From assembly GCF_018221685.1 (NCBI RefSeq), contig NZ_JAGJTM010000004.1, positions 310,001-374,000 on the forward strand: a stretch of 64,000 nt of DNA, given 5' to 3'. Source of the DNA: Bombella apis. Its GTDB lineage: Bacteria > Pseudomonadota > Alphaproteobacteria > Acetobacterales > Acetobacteraceae. The notes under the pieces are model-generated. The model was not told where the DNA came from, made no database searches, and was given only the letters and a program-made list of their open reading frames with translations. Positions 1 to 9,820 of this stretch are shown one piece after another (the first letter of the stretch is position 1; every line of letters begins with the position of its first letter). The position numbers and the translations under genes are program-made.

Positions 1-173
1 GGAGCGTGCGTTGCTGTCGGCGCCATGCCGGGGAGCCAGGGAGCCTGTTTTTTCAGCCAGGGGGTTGGGAAAAAGGCTGCCATCACCAGCCCGCCAAGCC
101 CGATCATGAAGGAGAGGCGCCACAGGGGGGCCTGCTTCCAAAGGGAGATGCAGGTACGGAGGAGATGCTTCAC
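1..173 (-). CDS. Membrane-anchored hypothetical protein, 5' part only
   Basis: This minus-strand reading frame opens with GTG at 173-171 and runs off the left edge, so only the first 57 codons are visible. The GTG overlaps the TGA stop of the AAA+ ATPase gene (172-170) in a GTGA arrangement, which points to translational coupling and to this being the third gene of the same operon. The visible peptide starts with a short basic stretch (VKHLLRTCISLWKQAP), then a hydrophobic segment at about residues 21-37 that looks like one membrane anchor or signal anchor, then a Pro/Ala-rich part. I do not recognise a family. The function would have to be inferred from its ATPase partner. Confidence 0.6.
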   Translation of the reverse strand, partial: MKHLLRTCISLWKQAPLWRLSFMIGLGGLVMAAFFPTPWLKKQAPWLPGMAPTATHA

Positions 174-1456
174 AGGCTGGCCTTGTTCATTCTTTCCTGA
201 GGCTCTTCGCTTGTTTCAGCCCGGATGCGTCCTTCTCCTTCCATGACGAGGTGGACATGGGTGCGTCCCTGCTGGCGGGCCGTGATGAGGCTGTCGCTGA
301 TCATGTCTTCAATGGACCGGAGAATATCCCGGGCACTGGCCATGCTGCCCAGTTTCTGCTGGCGCTGAAGGATTTCGAAGAGAAGGGCAGGGTCGATGCC
401 ACCGGCTTCAACATTCAGCCCGTAGCCACGGATCATCTGCTCAATTTCCAGAGCAGCCACACGGGCGAGGTCCAGCCCCCGCAGCGCACGGAATACGAAG
501 ATGCGGTCCAGCCTGTTCAGGACCTCCGGCGCAAACCCGGCCCGACGCAGGGCTTCGGTCGATTCGGCCCGCATTTTCTCGGGCTCGTCAGCCAGCCTGT
601 CCGCAATGGCACTGAGAGCATCCGTGGCAATGTTTGATGTCAGAACAAAGATGGCCCGTGTGGTTGGTACCAGCTCGTTGGTGGAGGCTTCCGTTACATG
701 GCCGTCATTCCAGGCCGTAAGGAATTTCTTGAAGACGTCCGGGTGGGCCTTTTCGATCTCATCCAGCAGGACGACGGCATCGGGATTTTCCTTCAGGCCA
801 CCTGTCAGCCGCCCGAACGTGTCAGACCCAACATAGCCTTTGGGAGAGCCGAAAAGCTGTGTGGCAGCATGCGGGCTGGACATCTGGGTCATGTCGAAAT
901 GCAGCAGCGGGCGCTCCGTCTGGTTGGCAATCTGCTTGGCCAGATAGGTCTTGCCGGTACCGGGCGGCCCAGCAAGGAGGAAGACCCCGACGGGACGGTC
1001 ACGGTTCTGGAGAGCCAGCCGGCGGCGCAGCTGCTGGGCAATATCCTCGCAGACCTGGTCCTGCCCGATGACACGGGCACGCAGGGCAGCGGCCAGCTCC
1101 TCAGCATTGATGGCACTCTCACGCTGCTGGCGTGCCAGCATTTCCTCCAGAGCGGTGCGGTTGGTCAGACGGCTGAGAACATCCATGAGAAGACTCTTTC
1201 TGTGGCGCAGGCCACGGCGGGCCAGACGGTCGGACGAGAGACAGTAGAACACCCCGGCAAGAGAGAGGGCAAGCCCGGCGATCCCGGCGGGAAGATAGCC
1301 GGGGCGGGCCCAGTTGGCAGCAACGAGCAGCGCATGCAGCAGGGTTGTGGGGGAGAGATGGACCATGAGAGCCAGCTGGACAGCCGCCAGTATCAGGAAG
1401 GCCGCCATCATCAGGGGCATCATGCGGGAGAGCCAGGGGATCAGGGATTTCATCAT
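170..1456 (-). CDS. Membrane-anchored AAA+ ATPase, ClpA/ClpB D2-like
   Basis: The protein has about 428 residues, with two N-terminal hydrophobic segments (about residues 13-32 and 57-74) followed by one cytosolic AAA+ module. Visible motifs are Walker A GPPGTGKT (about 163-170), Walker B VVLLDEIEKAH (about 228-238), the Clp pore-loop style FGSPKGYVG, an arginine-finger region FAPEVLNRLDRIFVF and a degraded sensor-2 SARDIL. These match the second ATPase ring of Clp/Hsp100 unfoldases, but no N-domain, first ring or ClpP-docking tripeptide is evident. A membrane-tethered remodelling ATPase is therefore more likely than a soluble Clp. ATG 1456 is chosen because an AGGA lies 11 bases upstream; ATG 1468 and GTG 1498 are alternatives. 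Neighbours on both sides are single-pass membrane proteins. Confidence 0.8.
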   Translation of the reverse strand: MMKSLIPWLSRMMPLMMAAFLILAAVQLALMVHLSPTTLLHALLVAANWARPGYLPAGIAGLALSLAGVFYCLSSDRLARRGLRHRKSLLMDVLSRLTNRTALEEMLARQQRESAINAEELAAALRARVIGQDQVCEDIAQQLRRRLALQNRDRPVGVFLLAGPPGTGKTYLAKQIANQTERPLLHFDMTQMSSPHAATQLFGSPKGYVGSDTFGRLTGGLKENPDAVVLLDEIEKAHPDVFKKFLTAWNDGHVTEASTNELVPTTRAIFVLTSNIATDALSAIADRLADEPEKMRAESTEALRRAGFAPEVLNRLDRIFVFRALRGLDLARVAALEIEQMIRGYGLNVEAGGIDPALLFEILQRQQKLGSMASARDILRSIEDMISDSLITARQQGRTHVHLVMEGEGRIRAETSEEPQERMNKASL

Positions 1457-1536
1457 GGGCTTCTGCATCCTGCCGGGAGGGGAACCCCCTGTTTTCACTG
1501 GCAGGCCGGGATGGGGTCAAGTCCTTTTCCTGACAG

Positions 1537-2127
1537 CTACTGGACAACCACCGGGATGGCGAAGGAAGGGCTGGCAGGGGTAAGGGGAGGCAGGACCACG
1601 ACATTATGGAACATGTCCAGCGTTGCAATGGATACGGGGCCCATGCCTGCTGGACTGGTGCGTGTCAGTGTGACGATGCCTTCCCGGGCGATGGGGAGCA
1701 GCACGGCCTGTGCTCTGGGGCCGAGGATGATCTGCTGGCTGATGCCACTGCTGCTTACGGTCAGCATCTGTCCCGCATGGCCTGCCGCATCGGCCAGGGG
1801 GAGGGCTGCCAGCCGGATGCGGTTGTCCTTGAGTGCGGCCAGAAGGGCAGGTTTCTGCTGGGCAGGGATTGTGCTGCGGGCAATGGCCCGGGCTGCATCA
1901 TCTGGGGGAAGCATGGAGAGCGGGAGTGAGCCTGCCGCCATGGGAATGGCCTGTTCCGCCGCCTGGGGTTGTGGTGTTGGCTGGGCGGCATCATGCGGAG
2001 ATGGCTGGCCATGCCATGCCAGAAGGGCGCCCCCCAGTCCCACAACGGCCGCAACCACGGCCACGGGGCGCCAGAGAGGCTGTTTCTGTGGTTCGGGAGA
2101 GGGGGAAGGCTGGTTCATGGCTGTCAT
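1537..2127 (-). CDS. Single-pass membrane hypothetical protein
   Basis: This is a 196-residue protein with a short Pro/Ser-rich cytosolic N-terminus, one transmembrane helix (about residues 20-40, VAVVAAVVGLGGALLAW), a Pro/Gln/Ala linker and a C-terminal part of about 130 residues rich in Ala, Leu and Val. That part is predicted to sit in the periplasm. No cysteines or catalytic motifs are seen and I do not recognise a family. It ends 38-80 bases upstream of the AAA+ ATPase, depending on that gene's start, on the same strand. It is probably the first gene of that operon, and its periplasmic domain may be a substrate or scaffold for the ATPase (inference). Confidence 0.65.
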   Translation of the reverse strand: MTAMNQPSPSPEPQKQPLWRPVAVVAAVVGLGGALLAWHGQPSPHDAAQPTPQPQAAEQAIPMAAGSLPLSMLPPDDAARAIARSTIPAQQKPALLAALKDNRIRLAALPLADAAGHAGQMLTVSSSGISQQIILGPRAQAVLLPIAREGIVTLTRTSPAGMGPVSIATLDMFHNVVVLPPLTPASPSFAIPVVVQ

Positions 2128-2215
2128 TTCGCATCACCATATACCATAAGGGCAGGAAGGCAGAATGGCGTTTCTTTCATCTTTTCCCTGTCGAGCAGTT
2201 GCGGGCGGGAAGTGC

Positions 2216-2244
2216 TTGCATTGGGTGTGGCTCTGTCGTATCAG
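2216..2244 (+). promoter_or_regulatory. Candidate sigma-70 promoter of the rimP-nusA-infB operon
   Basis: TTGCAT at 2216-2221 and TATCAG at 2239-2244 are separated by exactly 17 bases. They lie in the only intergenic space between the divergent AAA+ operon and rimP. The predicted start of transcription is near 2251. The -10 matches consensus at four of six positions. Confidence 0.45.
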
Positions 2245-2275
2245 GGAGATGTTTTCACTTTCCGCTCTTTTGGGG

Positions 2276-2306
2276 GGTGGCCCTGACGGGCCGCCTTTTT
2301 TGTTTT
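2276..2306 (+). terminator. Intrinsic terminator in the leader of the rimP operon
   Basis: GGTGGCCC (2276-2283) pairs with GGGCCGCC (2288-2295) across a TGAC loop, with one G-T wobble, and is followed by TTTTTTGTTTT. No plus-strand gene ends just upstream, so it sits inside the presumed 5' leader and could act as an attenuator for the operon that encodes NusA. Confidence 0.6.
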
Positions 2307-2967
2307 GGATCATTTTTCCACATCGTCGGACCAGTCCGGTCCATCCGCTCCGTTTCATGAGGGTGAAAGCTCCCATGGTATCCGCCGTCTGAGCGGGCTG
2401 GAAGCACGCATTGCGGACAGGATTGCCCCGACTCTGGCCGACATGGGGTACGAGCTGGTACGCCTCTCGGTTCTCGGGCATGAGACACCGACCGTCCAGG
2501 TCATGGCCGACCGTGCCGATGGCTCGCTCATCAGTGTTGATGACTGCGAGCAGATCAGCCACGCAGTGGGCGCTGTGCTGGATGTGGATGACCCGATACC
2601 AGGGGCATGGATGCTGGAGGTTTCCTCTGCCGGGATCGACCGTCCGTTGACCCGGGCGAAGGACTGGGAGCGTTTTGCCGGGCATCTGGCCAAGGTGGAG
2701 CTGGAGGTTCCGCTGGATGGTCGCAAGCGTTTTGCCGGTATTGTCCTTGGCGAGCGTGACGGGCTTGGCCTGCTTCGTCTGGATGACGGGCAGGAAGTGG
2801 CCCTGCCGCTGGATGACATGCGCAAGGCACGGCTGGTCCTGACGGATGAGCTGATTGAGGCAAGTGCTGCGCTGGCAGGCGTGGCGCAGGAAGACGAAGC
2901 CGAGGCCGATGGCAGGACCCGCCGGGCGCCAAAGCTGAAACCCAAAAAGCCGGGGAAGAAAAACTGA
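2305..2967 (+). CDS. rimP: Ribosome maturation factor RimP
   Basis: RimP assists late maturation of the 30S ribosomal subunit. The 220-residue product has the usual RimP order: an N-terminal alpha/beta domain ([21 protein letters not shown], then [10 protein letters not shown] and [10 protein letters not shown]), the signature [23 protein letters not shown] and a C-terminal SH3-like barrel, followed by a Lys/Arg-rich tail. It is the first gene of the operon, 34 bases before nusA. The only in-frame start before the conserved region is TTG 2305, which lies within the T-tract of the leader terminator and has no Shine-Dalgarno sequence. The exact N-terminus is therefore uncertain, and a start at a rarer codon downstream is possible. 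Confidence 0.88.
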   Translation: MDHFSTSSDQSGPSAPFHEGESSHGIRRLSGLEARIADRIAPTLADMGYELVRLSVLGHETPTVQVMADRADGSLISVDDCEQISHAVGAVLDVDDPIPGAWMLEVSSAGIDRPLTRAKDWERFAGHLAKVELEVPLDGRKRFAGIVLGERDGLGLLRLDDGQEVALPLDDMRKARLVLTDELIEASAALAGVAQEDEAEADGRTRRAPKLKPKKPGKKN

Positions 2968-3001
2968 TGACCCGTCTTATGCTGGTTGGAGGTCCGATCT
3001 G

Positions 3002-4543
3002 ATGGACACATCTGTTACCCGTCCTGAGCTGCTTCTGGTTGCTGATGCGGTCTCAAGGGAAAAGAATATTGATCGTGAGCAGGTGCTCGAAGCCATGGAG
3101 CAGGCCATCCAGAAGGCTGGCCGTGCGAAATATGGGCATGAGAAGGACATCCGTGCCACGATCGATCGCAAGACGGGAGAGGTCCGGCTGAGCCGCTGGA
3201 CGGAAGCTGTCGAGGTTGTGGAAAATGAGGATGCCCAGATTCCCTTGAAGATCGCCCGGAAATTCCGGCCTGAGATCCAGGAAGGTGAGTTTATCGTCGA
3301 TCCTCTGCCGCCGATCGATTTCGGCCGTATTGCGGCGCAGACAGCCAAACAGGTGATCGTCCAGCGTGTGCGTGAGTATGAGCGCAAACGCCAGTATGAC
3401 GAGTTCAAGGACCGTGTGGGTGAGATCATCAACGGGACGCTCAAGCAGACCGAATACGGCAACCTTATGGTGGAGCTGGGCGGTCAGGCCGAAGGGCTGC
3501 TGCGTCGTGATGAAATGATCCCCCGTGAGGAGTTCCGCAACTCCGACCGCATTCGCGCCTACATTTACGATGTGCGTGACGAGCCCCGCGGGCCGCAGAT
3601 TTTCCTCTCCCGTACCCATCCGGGCTTCCTGGCCAAACTGTTTGCGCAGGAAGTGCCGGAAATCTATGACGGGATCATCGAGATCAAGGCCGTGGCCCGT
3701 GATCCGGGTTCCCGTGCCAAGATGGCTGTCGAGTCCCGTGATGCCTCCATCGATCCGGTCGGTGCCTGCGTGGGTATGCGTGGGTCCCGTGTGCAGGCTG
3801 TTGTGGCGGAACTTCAGGGGGAGAAGATCGACATCATCCCCTGGAGTCCCCATGCGGCTACCTTCGTGGTGAATGCCCTGGCGCCTGCTGAGGTGACCAA
3901 GGTGGTGATGGATGAGGATGCCGGCCGGGTCGAGGTCGTGGTGCCGGATGAGCAGCTCTCACTGGCCATTGGTCGGCGTGGGCAGAATGTTCGCCTTGCC
4001 AGCCAGCTGACCCGCTGGGACATCGACATCCTGACCGAAGCTGAGGAATCGGAACGCCGTCAGGAAGAGTTCCGCAAGCGGACCAGCCAGTTCGTCAATG
4101 AGCTGGATGTGGACGACGTCATTGCCGGACTGCTGGTAACCGAGGGCTATCATACCATCGAGGACCTGGCCTATGCCGACCCGGCAGAGCTGCACGACAT
4201 TGAAGGTTTCGATGAGGCAGTGGCCGAAGAGCTGATGAACCGTGCCAACAATTATCTGGCCAGTCGTGAGCAGGCGCTGGATGAGCGGCGTCGTGAGCTG
4301 GGTGTCAGTGATGATCTGGTCAATCTTGGTGTCTTCTCCCTCCAGGTTCTGGTTGAACTCGGGGAGAAGGGGATCAGGACGCTGGATGACCTGGCCGACC
4401 TCGCTGCCGATGAGCTGATCGAGCTTCTGGGTGGTGATGAGCCACTTGAGGAAGCCGAGGCCAATGAGATCATCATGGCCGCTCGTGCCCACTGGTTTGA
4501 GGGTGACGAGGGAGCTGGTGAAGGAGACTCGGGTCACGACTGA
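3002..4543 (+). CDS. nusA: Transcription termination/antitermination factor NusA
   Basis: NusA binds RNA polymerase and modulates pausing, intrinsic termination and antitermination. The 513-residue product shows the N-terminal polymerase-binding domain (residues 1-130), an S1 domain (about 135-200, with [21 protein letters not shown]), two KH domains (about 230-350, with [19 protein letters not shown] and [13 protein letters not shown]), and two C-terminal acidic AR-type repeats beginning near [16 protein letters not shown]. This C-terminal extension is typical of proteobacterial NusA. ATG 3002 follows a GGAGGT Shine-Dalgarno sequence. The last 26 bases overlap the next gene, so translation of the two is probably coupled. 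Confidence 0.97.
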   Translation: MDTSVTRPELLLVADAVSREKNIDREQVLEAMEQAIQKAGRAKYGHEKDIRATIDRKTGEVRLSRWTEAVEVVENEDAQIPLKIARKFRPEIQEGEFIVDPLPPIDFGRIAAQTAKQVIVQRVREYERKRQYDEFKDRVGEIINGTLKQTEYGNLMVELGGQAEGLLRRDEMIPREEFRNSDRIRAYIYDVRDEPRGPQIFLSRTHPGFLAKLFAQEVPEIYDGIIEIKAVARDPGSRAKMAVESRDASIDPVGACVGMRGSRVQAVVAELQGEKIDIIPWSPHAATFVVNALAPAEVTKVVMDEDAGRVEVVVPDEQLSLAIGRRGQNVRLASQLTRWDIDILTEAEESERRQEEFRKRTSQFVNELDVDDVIAGLLVTEGYHTIEDLAYADPAELHDIEGFDEAVAEELMNRANNYLASREQALDERRRELGVSDDLVNLGVFSLQVLVELGEKGIRTLDDLADLAADELIELLGGDEPLEEAEANEIIMAARAHWFEGDEGAGEGDSGHD

Positions 4544-5183
4544 GGATCATATCCCCGATGTGGATGATGGCCCGTCCGGGCGGGGGCGTCGTGCCTCATC
4601 CCGGCGGCGCTGTCTGATCAGCCGCACACATGGTGAGCCGTGTCACATGATACGGTTTGTCGTCGGGCCCGATGGCCAGATCGTGGCGGACCTTGCCGCC
4701 CGGCTGCCCGGGCGTGGCATGTGGGTGCAGGCGGACAGGGCTGTTCTGGAAGATGGACAGCTGGCTCGGGCCTTCTCCCGGGCGGCGCGGCAGAAGGTGG
4801 ACGTGCCTGTGGGGCTTGTGGAGTCTCTCAGGGATGGTTTGGCAAAGCGCCTTCTGGATGGTATCAGTCTGGGCCGACGCGCTGGTGAGGCGGTCTGTGG
4901 GTTCCAGAAGTGTCGGGAACGGATCGTTGCTGGCAGAGTCGGGGTTGTCATTTGTGCAGCAGGTGCGAGCCAGGATGAGGTGGCCCGTCTGCTGTCAGGC
5001 CAGCGGGAGCTGCCGGTGGTCTGGGTGCCGGGGGATATCCTGGCAGCGTCCTTCGGGAGGGAGCGTGCGGTTTATGCCGTGATGGCTCCTGGCGCTCTGG
5101 CAGAGCGGCTGAAGGCAGAATATAAGAGATTTGCGGGGGTGGCCGAAGGCACGCTCCCGGGCCCTGATACGGTAGGGCAGTAA
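4518..5183 (+). CDS. YlxR (DUF448) RNA-binding protein fused to an L7Ae-like domain
   Basis: The N-terminal third carries the YlxR/DUF448 signature ([37 protein letters not shown]), a fold that binds RNA or the DNA/transcription machinery. The C-terminal part ([33 protein letters not shown]) resembles the ribosomal L7Ae/L30e family that binds kink-turns. In Firmicutes these are two adjacent genes, ylxR and ylxQ, between nusA and infB; here they form one polypeptide, as in many alphaproteobacteria. GTG 4518 is preferred because GAGGGAG lies just upstream. It overlaps the end of nusA by 26 bases; GTG 4560 is an alternative. infB follows after 16 bases. Confidence 0.88.
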   Translation: MKETRVTTEDHIPDVDDGPSGRGRRASSRRRCLISRTHGEPCHMIRFVVGPDGQIVADLAARLPGRGMWVQADRAVLEDGQLARAFSRAARQKVDVPVGLVESLRDGLAKRLLDGISLGRRAGEAVCGFQKCRERIVAGRVGVVICAAGASQDEVARLLSGQRELPVVWVPGDILAASFGRERAVYAVMAPGALAERLKAEYKRFAGVAEGTLPGPDTVGQ

Positions 5184-5199
5184 GGAACAGGCAGAAATT

Positions 5200-7938
5200 A
5201 TGAGCGACGGCAACGAGCGCAACCAGAACGGAACTCCAAAGGGGACCACCCCAAAAGAAGGGCAGGGCAAGAGCTCCGGCCGCCTGTCCCTGCGTCCGGC
5301 AGGACGCAAGGACGTGGGGCGGACCGTAGAGGCTGGCTCTGTAAGACAGAGCTTCAGCCATGGGCGCTCCAAGGAGGTCCGGGTTGAAGTGCGCAAGCCC
5401 AAGAGAAGCGGGGCCGCAGGGGGGCGTGGCGGTCGTGCCACGGCTGGTGTCCGTGGCCTGACGGCTTCCGAGCAGGAAAAGCGCCAGCGCGTTCTGGCTG
5501 AGGCCGCCGCAGAGGCTGCCCGGCGTGAGGCAGAAGAGGAAGCCCGCCGGGAAGCCGAGAAGATCCGTATCCGTTCCGCTGCTGAGGAAGAGGCCCGGCA
5601 GAAGGCTGAGGCCGAAAGCCGTCGTGCCCAGGAAGAGGAAGAGGCCCGGAGCCGTGCGGCCGAGGAAGAAGTTCGCAAGAAGGCCGAAGTTGCAGCCCGT
5701 CGCCAGGAAGCTGAACGGAAGGTGCCGCCGCCGCTGACGGGTTCCACGACCGGGGGTGTGCAGCTGGCCGAGCCGACCAAGCGTCTGCGTCCGCTGGCCG
5801 AGCGGGCCATCATGCCGAGCCGCCCGCTGAATACGGCGGCGTCTTCACGGGCTTCTTCAGCCCGTTCCAGCAATGACGCCAGCGAGACGCTGCACCTGCG
5901 GGGACGCACTGGGGCCGTGGGAGGTGCCGATGACGAGGGAGCAGGGCCTTCCCGTCGTGGCGGTGCCGGTGGCGCCCGGCGTTCTTCTCCGTCGTCCCGC
6001 CGTTCTTCGCCCCGCCGCAGCGGGGGTGGTGGTCAGGACCGTCGGTCAGGCCGTATTGACGTCCGTGCCGCCATTGAAGGTGATGACGGCAAGACCCGTT
6101 CGCTGGCTTCCGTCCGGCGTCAGCGTGACCGCGAGCGCCGTCAGGCCGAGCTGGAGCGCCTGCGTTCCGATCAGGTTCGTGTCGTGCGTGACGTGACCGT
6201 GCCGGAAACCATCACCGTGGGTGAACTGGCCAACCGTATGGCTGCCCGTCAGGGCGAGGTCATCAAGATGCTGATGAAGATGGGCGTCATGGCAACGGCT
6301 GCCCAGAGCATCGATGGTGATACGGCCGAGCTTGTCGTGAGTGAATTCGGCCATCGCATCAAGCGTGTGGCAGACAGTGACGTTGAGCTGGGCATCGAGG
6401 GCATTGAGGACAAGCCGGAAGACATGAAGCCCCGTCCGCCGGTCGTGACGGTGATGGGCCATGTAGACCATGGCAAGACCTCCCTGCTGGATGCCCTGCG
6501 CACGACAGACGTGGCTCATGGCGAGGCTGGTGGGATTACCCAGCATATCGGTGCCTATCAGGTAACCGTGGCTTCCGGTCAGAAGGTAACCTTCATCGAT
6601 ACACCGGGCCATGAAGCCTTCACCTCCATGCGTGCCCGTGGCGCTTCCGTGACGGACATTGTCGTTCTGGTGGTGGCTGCTGATGATGGTGTGATGCCGC
6701 AGACGATTGAGGCCATCAAACATGCCAAGGCTGCCAATGCGCCGATCATCGTGGCCATCAACAAGATGGACAAGCCTGGCGCCAATCCGGACCGTGTCCG
6801 CAATGAGCTGCTGAACCATGAGATCGTGGTGGAGAGCATGGGTGGCGACACGCAGGAGGTGGAGGTCTCCGCCCTCAAGCGTGATGGTCTTGACCGTCTG
6901 CTGGAAGCCATCCTGCTTCAGGCCGAGATTCTTGACCTGAAGGCGAATCCGAACCGGATTGCCGAGGGTGCCGTCATCGAGAGCCGCCTAGATCGTGGCC
7001 GTGGTTCCGTGGCAACGGTGCTGGTCCAGAAAGGGACGCTCAACCGGACGGACATCGTGGTGGCCGGAGCCCATTGGGGTCGTGTCCGTGCGCTGCTTGA
7101 TGATCATGGCAAGCAGATCAAGAAGGCTGGACCGTCCGTGCCGGTCGAGATTCTGGGCATGAGCGGGGTGCCGGATGCCGGTGCGCCGTTTGTGGTTGTC
7201 GATAGCGAGAACCGTGCCCGTGAGATCAGCGAGTTCCGCCAGCGCAAGGCCCGGGAGAAGGCCACCGCCATGCAGGTTGCTGCCCGTGGTACGCTGGACC
7301 AGATGCTGGCCCGCATCCAGGCTGGTGAGCAGAAGGAAGTGGCCCTGATCGTCAAGGCGGACGTGCAGGGTTCTGCCGAAGCCATTCAGGCAACGGTGGA
7401 GAAGCTCTCCCATGAGGAAGTGGCCGTGCGGGTGCTGAATGCCAGCGTTGGTCAGATCACCGAAAGTGACGTGCAGCTGGCCAAGGCGTCCAATGCTGTC
7501 ATCATTGCTTTCAATGTGCGGGCTACCGTTCAGGCCCGTGAGCTGGCCCAGCGTGATGGTGTGGACATCCGCTACTATTCCATCATCTATCAGGTCTCTG
7601 ATGATGTGGAGAAGCTGGTCAAAGGACGTATCGCACCGAAGCATCGGGAGAAGTTCCTTGGTTATGCAGAGATCCGTCAGGTCTTCAACATTACCAAGGT
7701 CGGCAAGGTTGCCGGGTGCTACGTCACCGAGGGTGTCGTCAAACGTGGCTGTGGCGTACGCCTGCTGCGTGACAACGTCGTCATTCATGAGGGTGAGCTG
7801 AGCCAGCTGAAACGCTTCAAGGATGATGTCCGTGAAGTGGCTCATAATTATGAGTGCGGCCTTTCCTTCGCCGGTTACAACGACCTGCGGGAAGGTGATG
7901 TGGTTGAATGCTATGAGATGGAAGAGATCCCGGCTTGA
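5200..7938 (+). CDS. infB: Translation initiation factor IF-2
   Basis: IF-2 is the GTPase that brings formyl-Met-tRNA to the 30S subunit and promotes subunit joining. The 912-residue protein begins with a long low-complexity region: a charged Ala/Glu/Arg coiled segment at about 85-180 and Arg/Ser/Gly-rich stretches to about 310. The IF2 N-domain follows (about 325-385, [21 protein letters not shown]), then the G domain with GHVDHGKT (about 420), DTPGHEAF and NKMD, then domains II-IV ending in a fMet-tRNA-binding C2 barrel ([18 protein letters not shown]). ATG 5200 follows AGGAACAGG. The stop overlaps the rbfA start as TTGA. Confidence 0.98.
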   Translation: MSDGNERNQNGTPKGTTPKEGQGKSSGRLSLRPAGRKDVGRTVEAGSVRQSFSHGRSKEVRVEVRKPKRSGAAGGRGGRATAGVRGLTASEQEKRQRVLAEAAAEAARREAEEEARREAEKIRIRSAAEEEARQKAEAESRRAQEEEEARSRAAEEEVRKKAEVAARRQEAERKVPPPLTGSTTGGVQLAEPTKRLRPLAERAIMPSRPLNTAASSRASSARSSNDASETLHLRGRTGAVGGADDEGAGPSRRGGAGGARRSSPSSRRSSPRRSGGGGQDRRSGRIDVRAAIEGDDGKTRSLASVRRQRDRERRQAELERLRSDQVRVVRDVTVPETITVGELANRMAARQGEVIKMLMKMGVMATAAQSIDGDTAELVVSEFGHRIKRVADSDVELGIEGIEDKPEDMKPRPPVVTVMGHVDHGKTSLLDALRTTDVAHGEAGGITQHIGAYQVTVASGQKVTFIDTPGHEAFTSMRARGASVTDIVVLVVAADDGVMPQTIEAIKHAKAANAPIIVAINKMDKPGANPDRVRNELLNHEIVVESMGGDTQEVEVSALKRDGLDRLLEAILLQAEILDLKANPNRIAEGAVIESRLDRGRGSVATVLVQKGTLNRTDIVVAGAHWGRVRALLDDHGKQIKKAGPSVPVEILGMSGVPDAGAPFVVVDSENRAREISEFRQRKAREKATAMQVAARGTLDQMLARIQAGEQKEVALIVKADVQGSAEAIQATVEKLSHEEVAVRVLNASVGQITESDVQLAKASNAVIIAFNVRATVQARELAQRDGVDIRYYSIIYQVSDDVEKLVKGRIAPKHREKFLGYAEIRQVFNITKVGKVAGCYVTEGVVKRGCGVRLLRDNVVIHEGELSQLKRFKDDVREVAHNYECGLSFAGYNDLREGDVVECYEMEEIPA

Positions 7939-8378
7939 AGACGCGGCCTTCCTTTGACCTCCTCGGGCCGGCGGGTGAAAGCGCCGTCGGCCCAAGCACC
8001 CGCCAGCTGCGTGTAGCTGAAGAGGTCCGCCATGTTCTCGCAGAACTGTTTGCCAGAACGGAGTTCCGCGACCCGGAACTCTATGGTGTGACCATCACGG
8101 TAACGGAGGTCCGTATTTCACCGGACCTGCGCCATGCAACGGTGTTCGTCACACGTCTGGGGCGAGATGATGTTGAGGCTGTCCTGCCAGCTCTGAAGCG
8201 TGTGGCCTCTTTCCTGCGGAAACGTCTTTCCGCAGCCCTGCGTCTGAGGACAGTGCCGGAGCTGCATTTTCAGCCTGATACGTCTCTGGAGCATGCGATG
8301 GAAGTGGAGAGCATCCTGCGCTCGCCAGAGGTCCAGCGGGACCTGCACCGTGACCAGGCTTTGGATGATGAAGACTGA
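7935..8378 (+). CDS. rbfA: Ribosome-binding factor A
   Basis: RbfA is a KH-type protein that binds 30S subunits and helps mature the 5' end of 16S rRNA. The 147-residue sequence has the family pattern: [17 protein letters not shown] near the N-terminus, [21 protein letters not shown] in the KH core, and [23 protein letters not shown]. The start is TTG 7935, whose last two bases overlap the TGA of infB (TTGA). This indicates tight translational coupling and a low-efficiency start. truB follows after 18 bases. Confidence 0.95.
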   Translation: MKTRPSFDLLGPAGESAVGPSTRQLRVAEEVRHVLAELFARTEFRDPELYGVTITVTEVRISPDLRHATVFVTRLGRDDVEAVLPALKRVASFLRKRLSAALRLRTVPELHFQPDTSLEHAMEVESILRSPEVQRDLHRDQALDDED

Positions 8379-8396
8379 GGCCGGGCCAGAATACTG

Positions 8397-9371
8397 ATGG
8401 CACGCAAGAGAGGCAGGGACATCCATGGCTGGCTGATTCTGGACAAGCCATTGGGGCCGAGTTCCACAACGATGGTCAACCGGCTGCTGCGTTTTTTTGA
8501 TGGACGCAAGGCCGGCCACGGCGGGACTCTGGATCCTCTGGCGTCAGGTGTTCTGCCGATCGCCTTTGGCAAGGCAACCAGCACCATTCCGTACATCATG
8601 GATGCAACCAAACGGTATCGGTTTACCCTCTCTTTTGGTGAAAGCCGGACGACGGATGACCGGGAGGGTGATGTTCTTGCAACGTCCGATGTCCGGCCAT
8701 CGGATGAAGATATCAGGGCTGTATTGCCTTCGCTTTGCGGGGATGTGATGCAGGTGCCTCCAGTTTTTTCGGCTCTTCGTGTCGGTGGGCAGCGGGCTTA
8801 CGATCTGGCCCGGGCGGGGCGTCCGCCGGAACTTCCCCCCCGTCCTGCTCGAATCGATTCGATTACTCTCGTGGACCGCCCCGATGCCGATACGGCCGTT
8901 TTTGACGTCCAGTCAGGCAAGGGGGTTTATATGCGGTCGCTTGCGCGGGATATTGCTCTGGCCTGTGGTACTGTGGGGCATATCTCTGTTCTGCGGCGCA
9001 CAAAATGCGGGCCGTTTGATCTTTCCCATGCTTGTTCAGCAGAACAGTTAGGGCTGGACAAAACGGACGAAACTAGAGACAAGGCATGTGTTCTTCCGGT
9101 TCCTCTGCTGGAGGCGGCGACCGCGCTGGTCGACATCCCGGCGCTGGCCGTCACGAAAGCGGAAGGAAAATCCCTGATCTGTGGGCAGGCTGTCACGCTG
9201 GCCCATCTTGAGGGGGGCGTGCCCGATGGGGTGGAGACTGTTCCACTCTGGCGGGTCATGATCGGGGAGCATGTCATCGGGCTGTGCCGGGTTGCCGAAG
9301 GGCGGTTGCGGGCAGTCAGAATGTTGGAAAATCATTTGTTTTTTGGAGAACAGGATGTCGATTACAGCTGA
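8397..9371 (+). CDS. truB: tRNA pseudouridine(55) synthase TruB
   Basis: TruB converts U55 in the T-loop of tRNAs to pseudouridine. The 324-residue protein has the N-terminal signature [14 protein letters not shown], the catalytic aspartate motif [19 protein letters not shown] (Asp about residue 45), [15 protein letters not shown], and [14 protein letters not shown]-terminal extension of about 90 residues resembles a PUA-like tail. Its last 17 bases overlap the beginning of rpsO, so the end of truB probably contains the ribosome-binding region of rpsO. Confidence 0.96.
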   Translation: MARKRGRDIHGWLILDKPLGPSSTTMVNRLLRFFDGRKAGHGGTLDPLASGVLPIAFGKATSTIPYIMDATKRYRFTLSFGESRTTDDREGDVLATSDVRPSDEDIRAVLPSLCGDVMQVPPVFSALRVGGQRAYDLARAGRPPELPPRPARIDSITLVDRPDADTAVFDVQSGKGVYMRSLARDIALACGTVGHISVLRRTKCGPFDLSHACSAEQLGLDKTDETRDKACVLPVPLLEAATALVDIPALAVTKAEGKSLICGQAVTLAHLEGGVPDGVETVPLWRVMIGEHVIGLCRVAEGRLRAVRMLENHLFFGEQDVDYS

Positions 9372-9624
9372 ACGTCGCAGCCAGCTTATCGCTGAATACC
9401 GTCGTGCCGAAGGTGATACGGGCTCCCCGGAAGTGCAGGTCGCCCTGCTGACCGAGCGCATCGTGAACCTGACCGAGCACATGAAGAGCCACAACAAGGA
9501 CTTCCACTCCCGTCGTGGTCTGCTGATGCTGGTCGGTCGCCGTCGTGCGCTGCTGGATTATCTGAAGCGCAAGAGCGAAGAGCGCTACAAGACTCTGATC
9601 GAACGTCTCGGCCTGCGCCGCTGA
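9355..9624 (+). CDS. rpsO: 30S ribosomal protein S15
   Basis: S15 is an 89-residue primary binding protein of the central domain of 16S rRNA. The sequence [50 protein letters not shown] and [13 protein letters not shown] is the canonical S15 backbone. The ATG at 9355 is chosen over an upstream in-frame extension because S15 always starts at this point and GGAGAACAGG lies just upstream. It overlaps truB by 17 bases and precedes pnp, the same pairing as in enterobacteria. Confidence 0.98.
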   Translation: MSITAERRSQLIAEYRRAEGDTGSPEVQVALLTERIVNLTEHMKSHNKDFHSRRGLLMLVGRRRALLDYLKRKSEERYKTLIERLGLRR

Positions 9625-9637
9625 TTTTCGACCTTTC

Positions 9638-9664
9638 TCCGGGGGAGAGGTCTCCCCCGGATTT
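9638..9664 (+). terminator. Hairpin terminator after rpsO
   Basis: TCCGGGGGAG (9638-9647) pairs perfectly with CTCCCCCGGA (9652-9661) across a four-base loop and is followed by only TTT. The weak T-tract suggests partial termination between rpsO and pnp. Confidence 0.55.
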
Positions 9665-9686
9665 GGGCCCGGGTTGAGCTGCCAGA

Positions 9687-9742
9687 AAACGCTTTTCCGG
9701 CGTTTCAGGCCACATGGTGTCATGACGCGTCTGGTGCGTCAT
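9687..9742 (+). promoter_or_regulatory. Hairpins in the pnp leader
   Basis: Two stem-loops lie ahead of pnp: AAACGC/GCGTTT (9687-9705) and ATGACGC/GCGTCAT (9722-9742, seven-base loop). In E. coli the pnp leader folds into a stem cut by RNase III, which lets PNPase repress its own synthesis. These hairpins are in the same place, but that role here is an inference. Confidence 0.35.
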
Positions 9743-9820
9743 CCTCGCCATGCCGTCCGAAACGCTGTTTGTAGTCTGGTACCGGTCGGGCCGTGATTAT
9801 TGCTTCCGGAGGAAGACAGA

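Noticed and set aside
698..2149. Long open frame on the plus strand (483 codons) opposite the AAA+ operon
   Set aside because: It lies antisense to two genes with clear features on the minus strand. Its protein is low-complexity without motifs, as expected for the shadow of GC-rich coding DNA.
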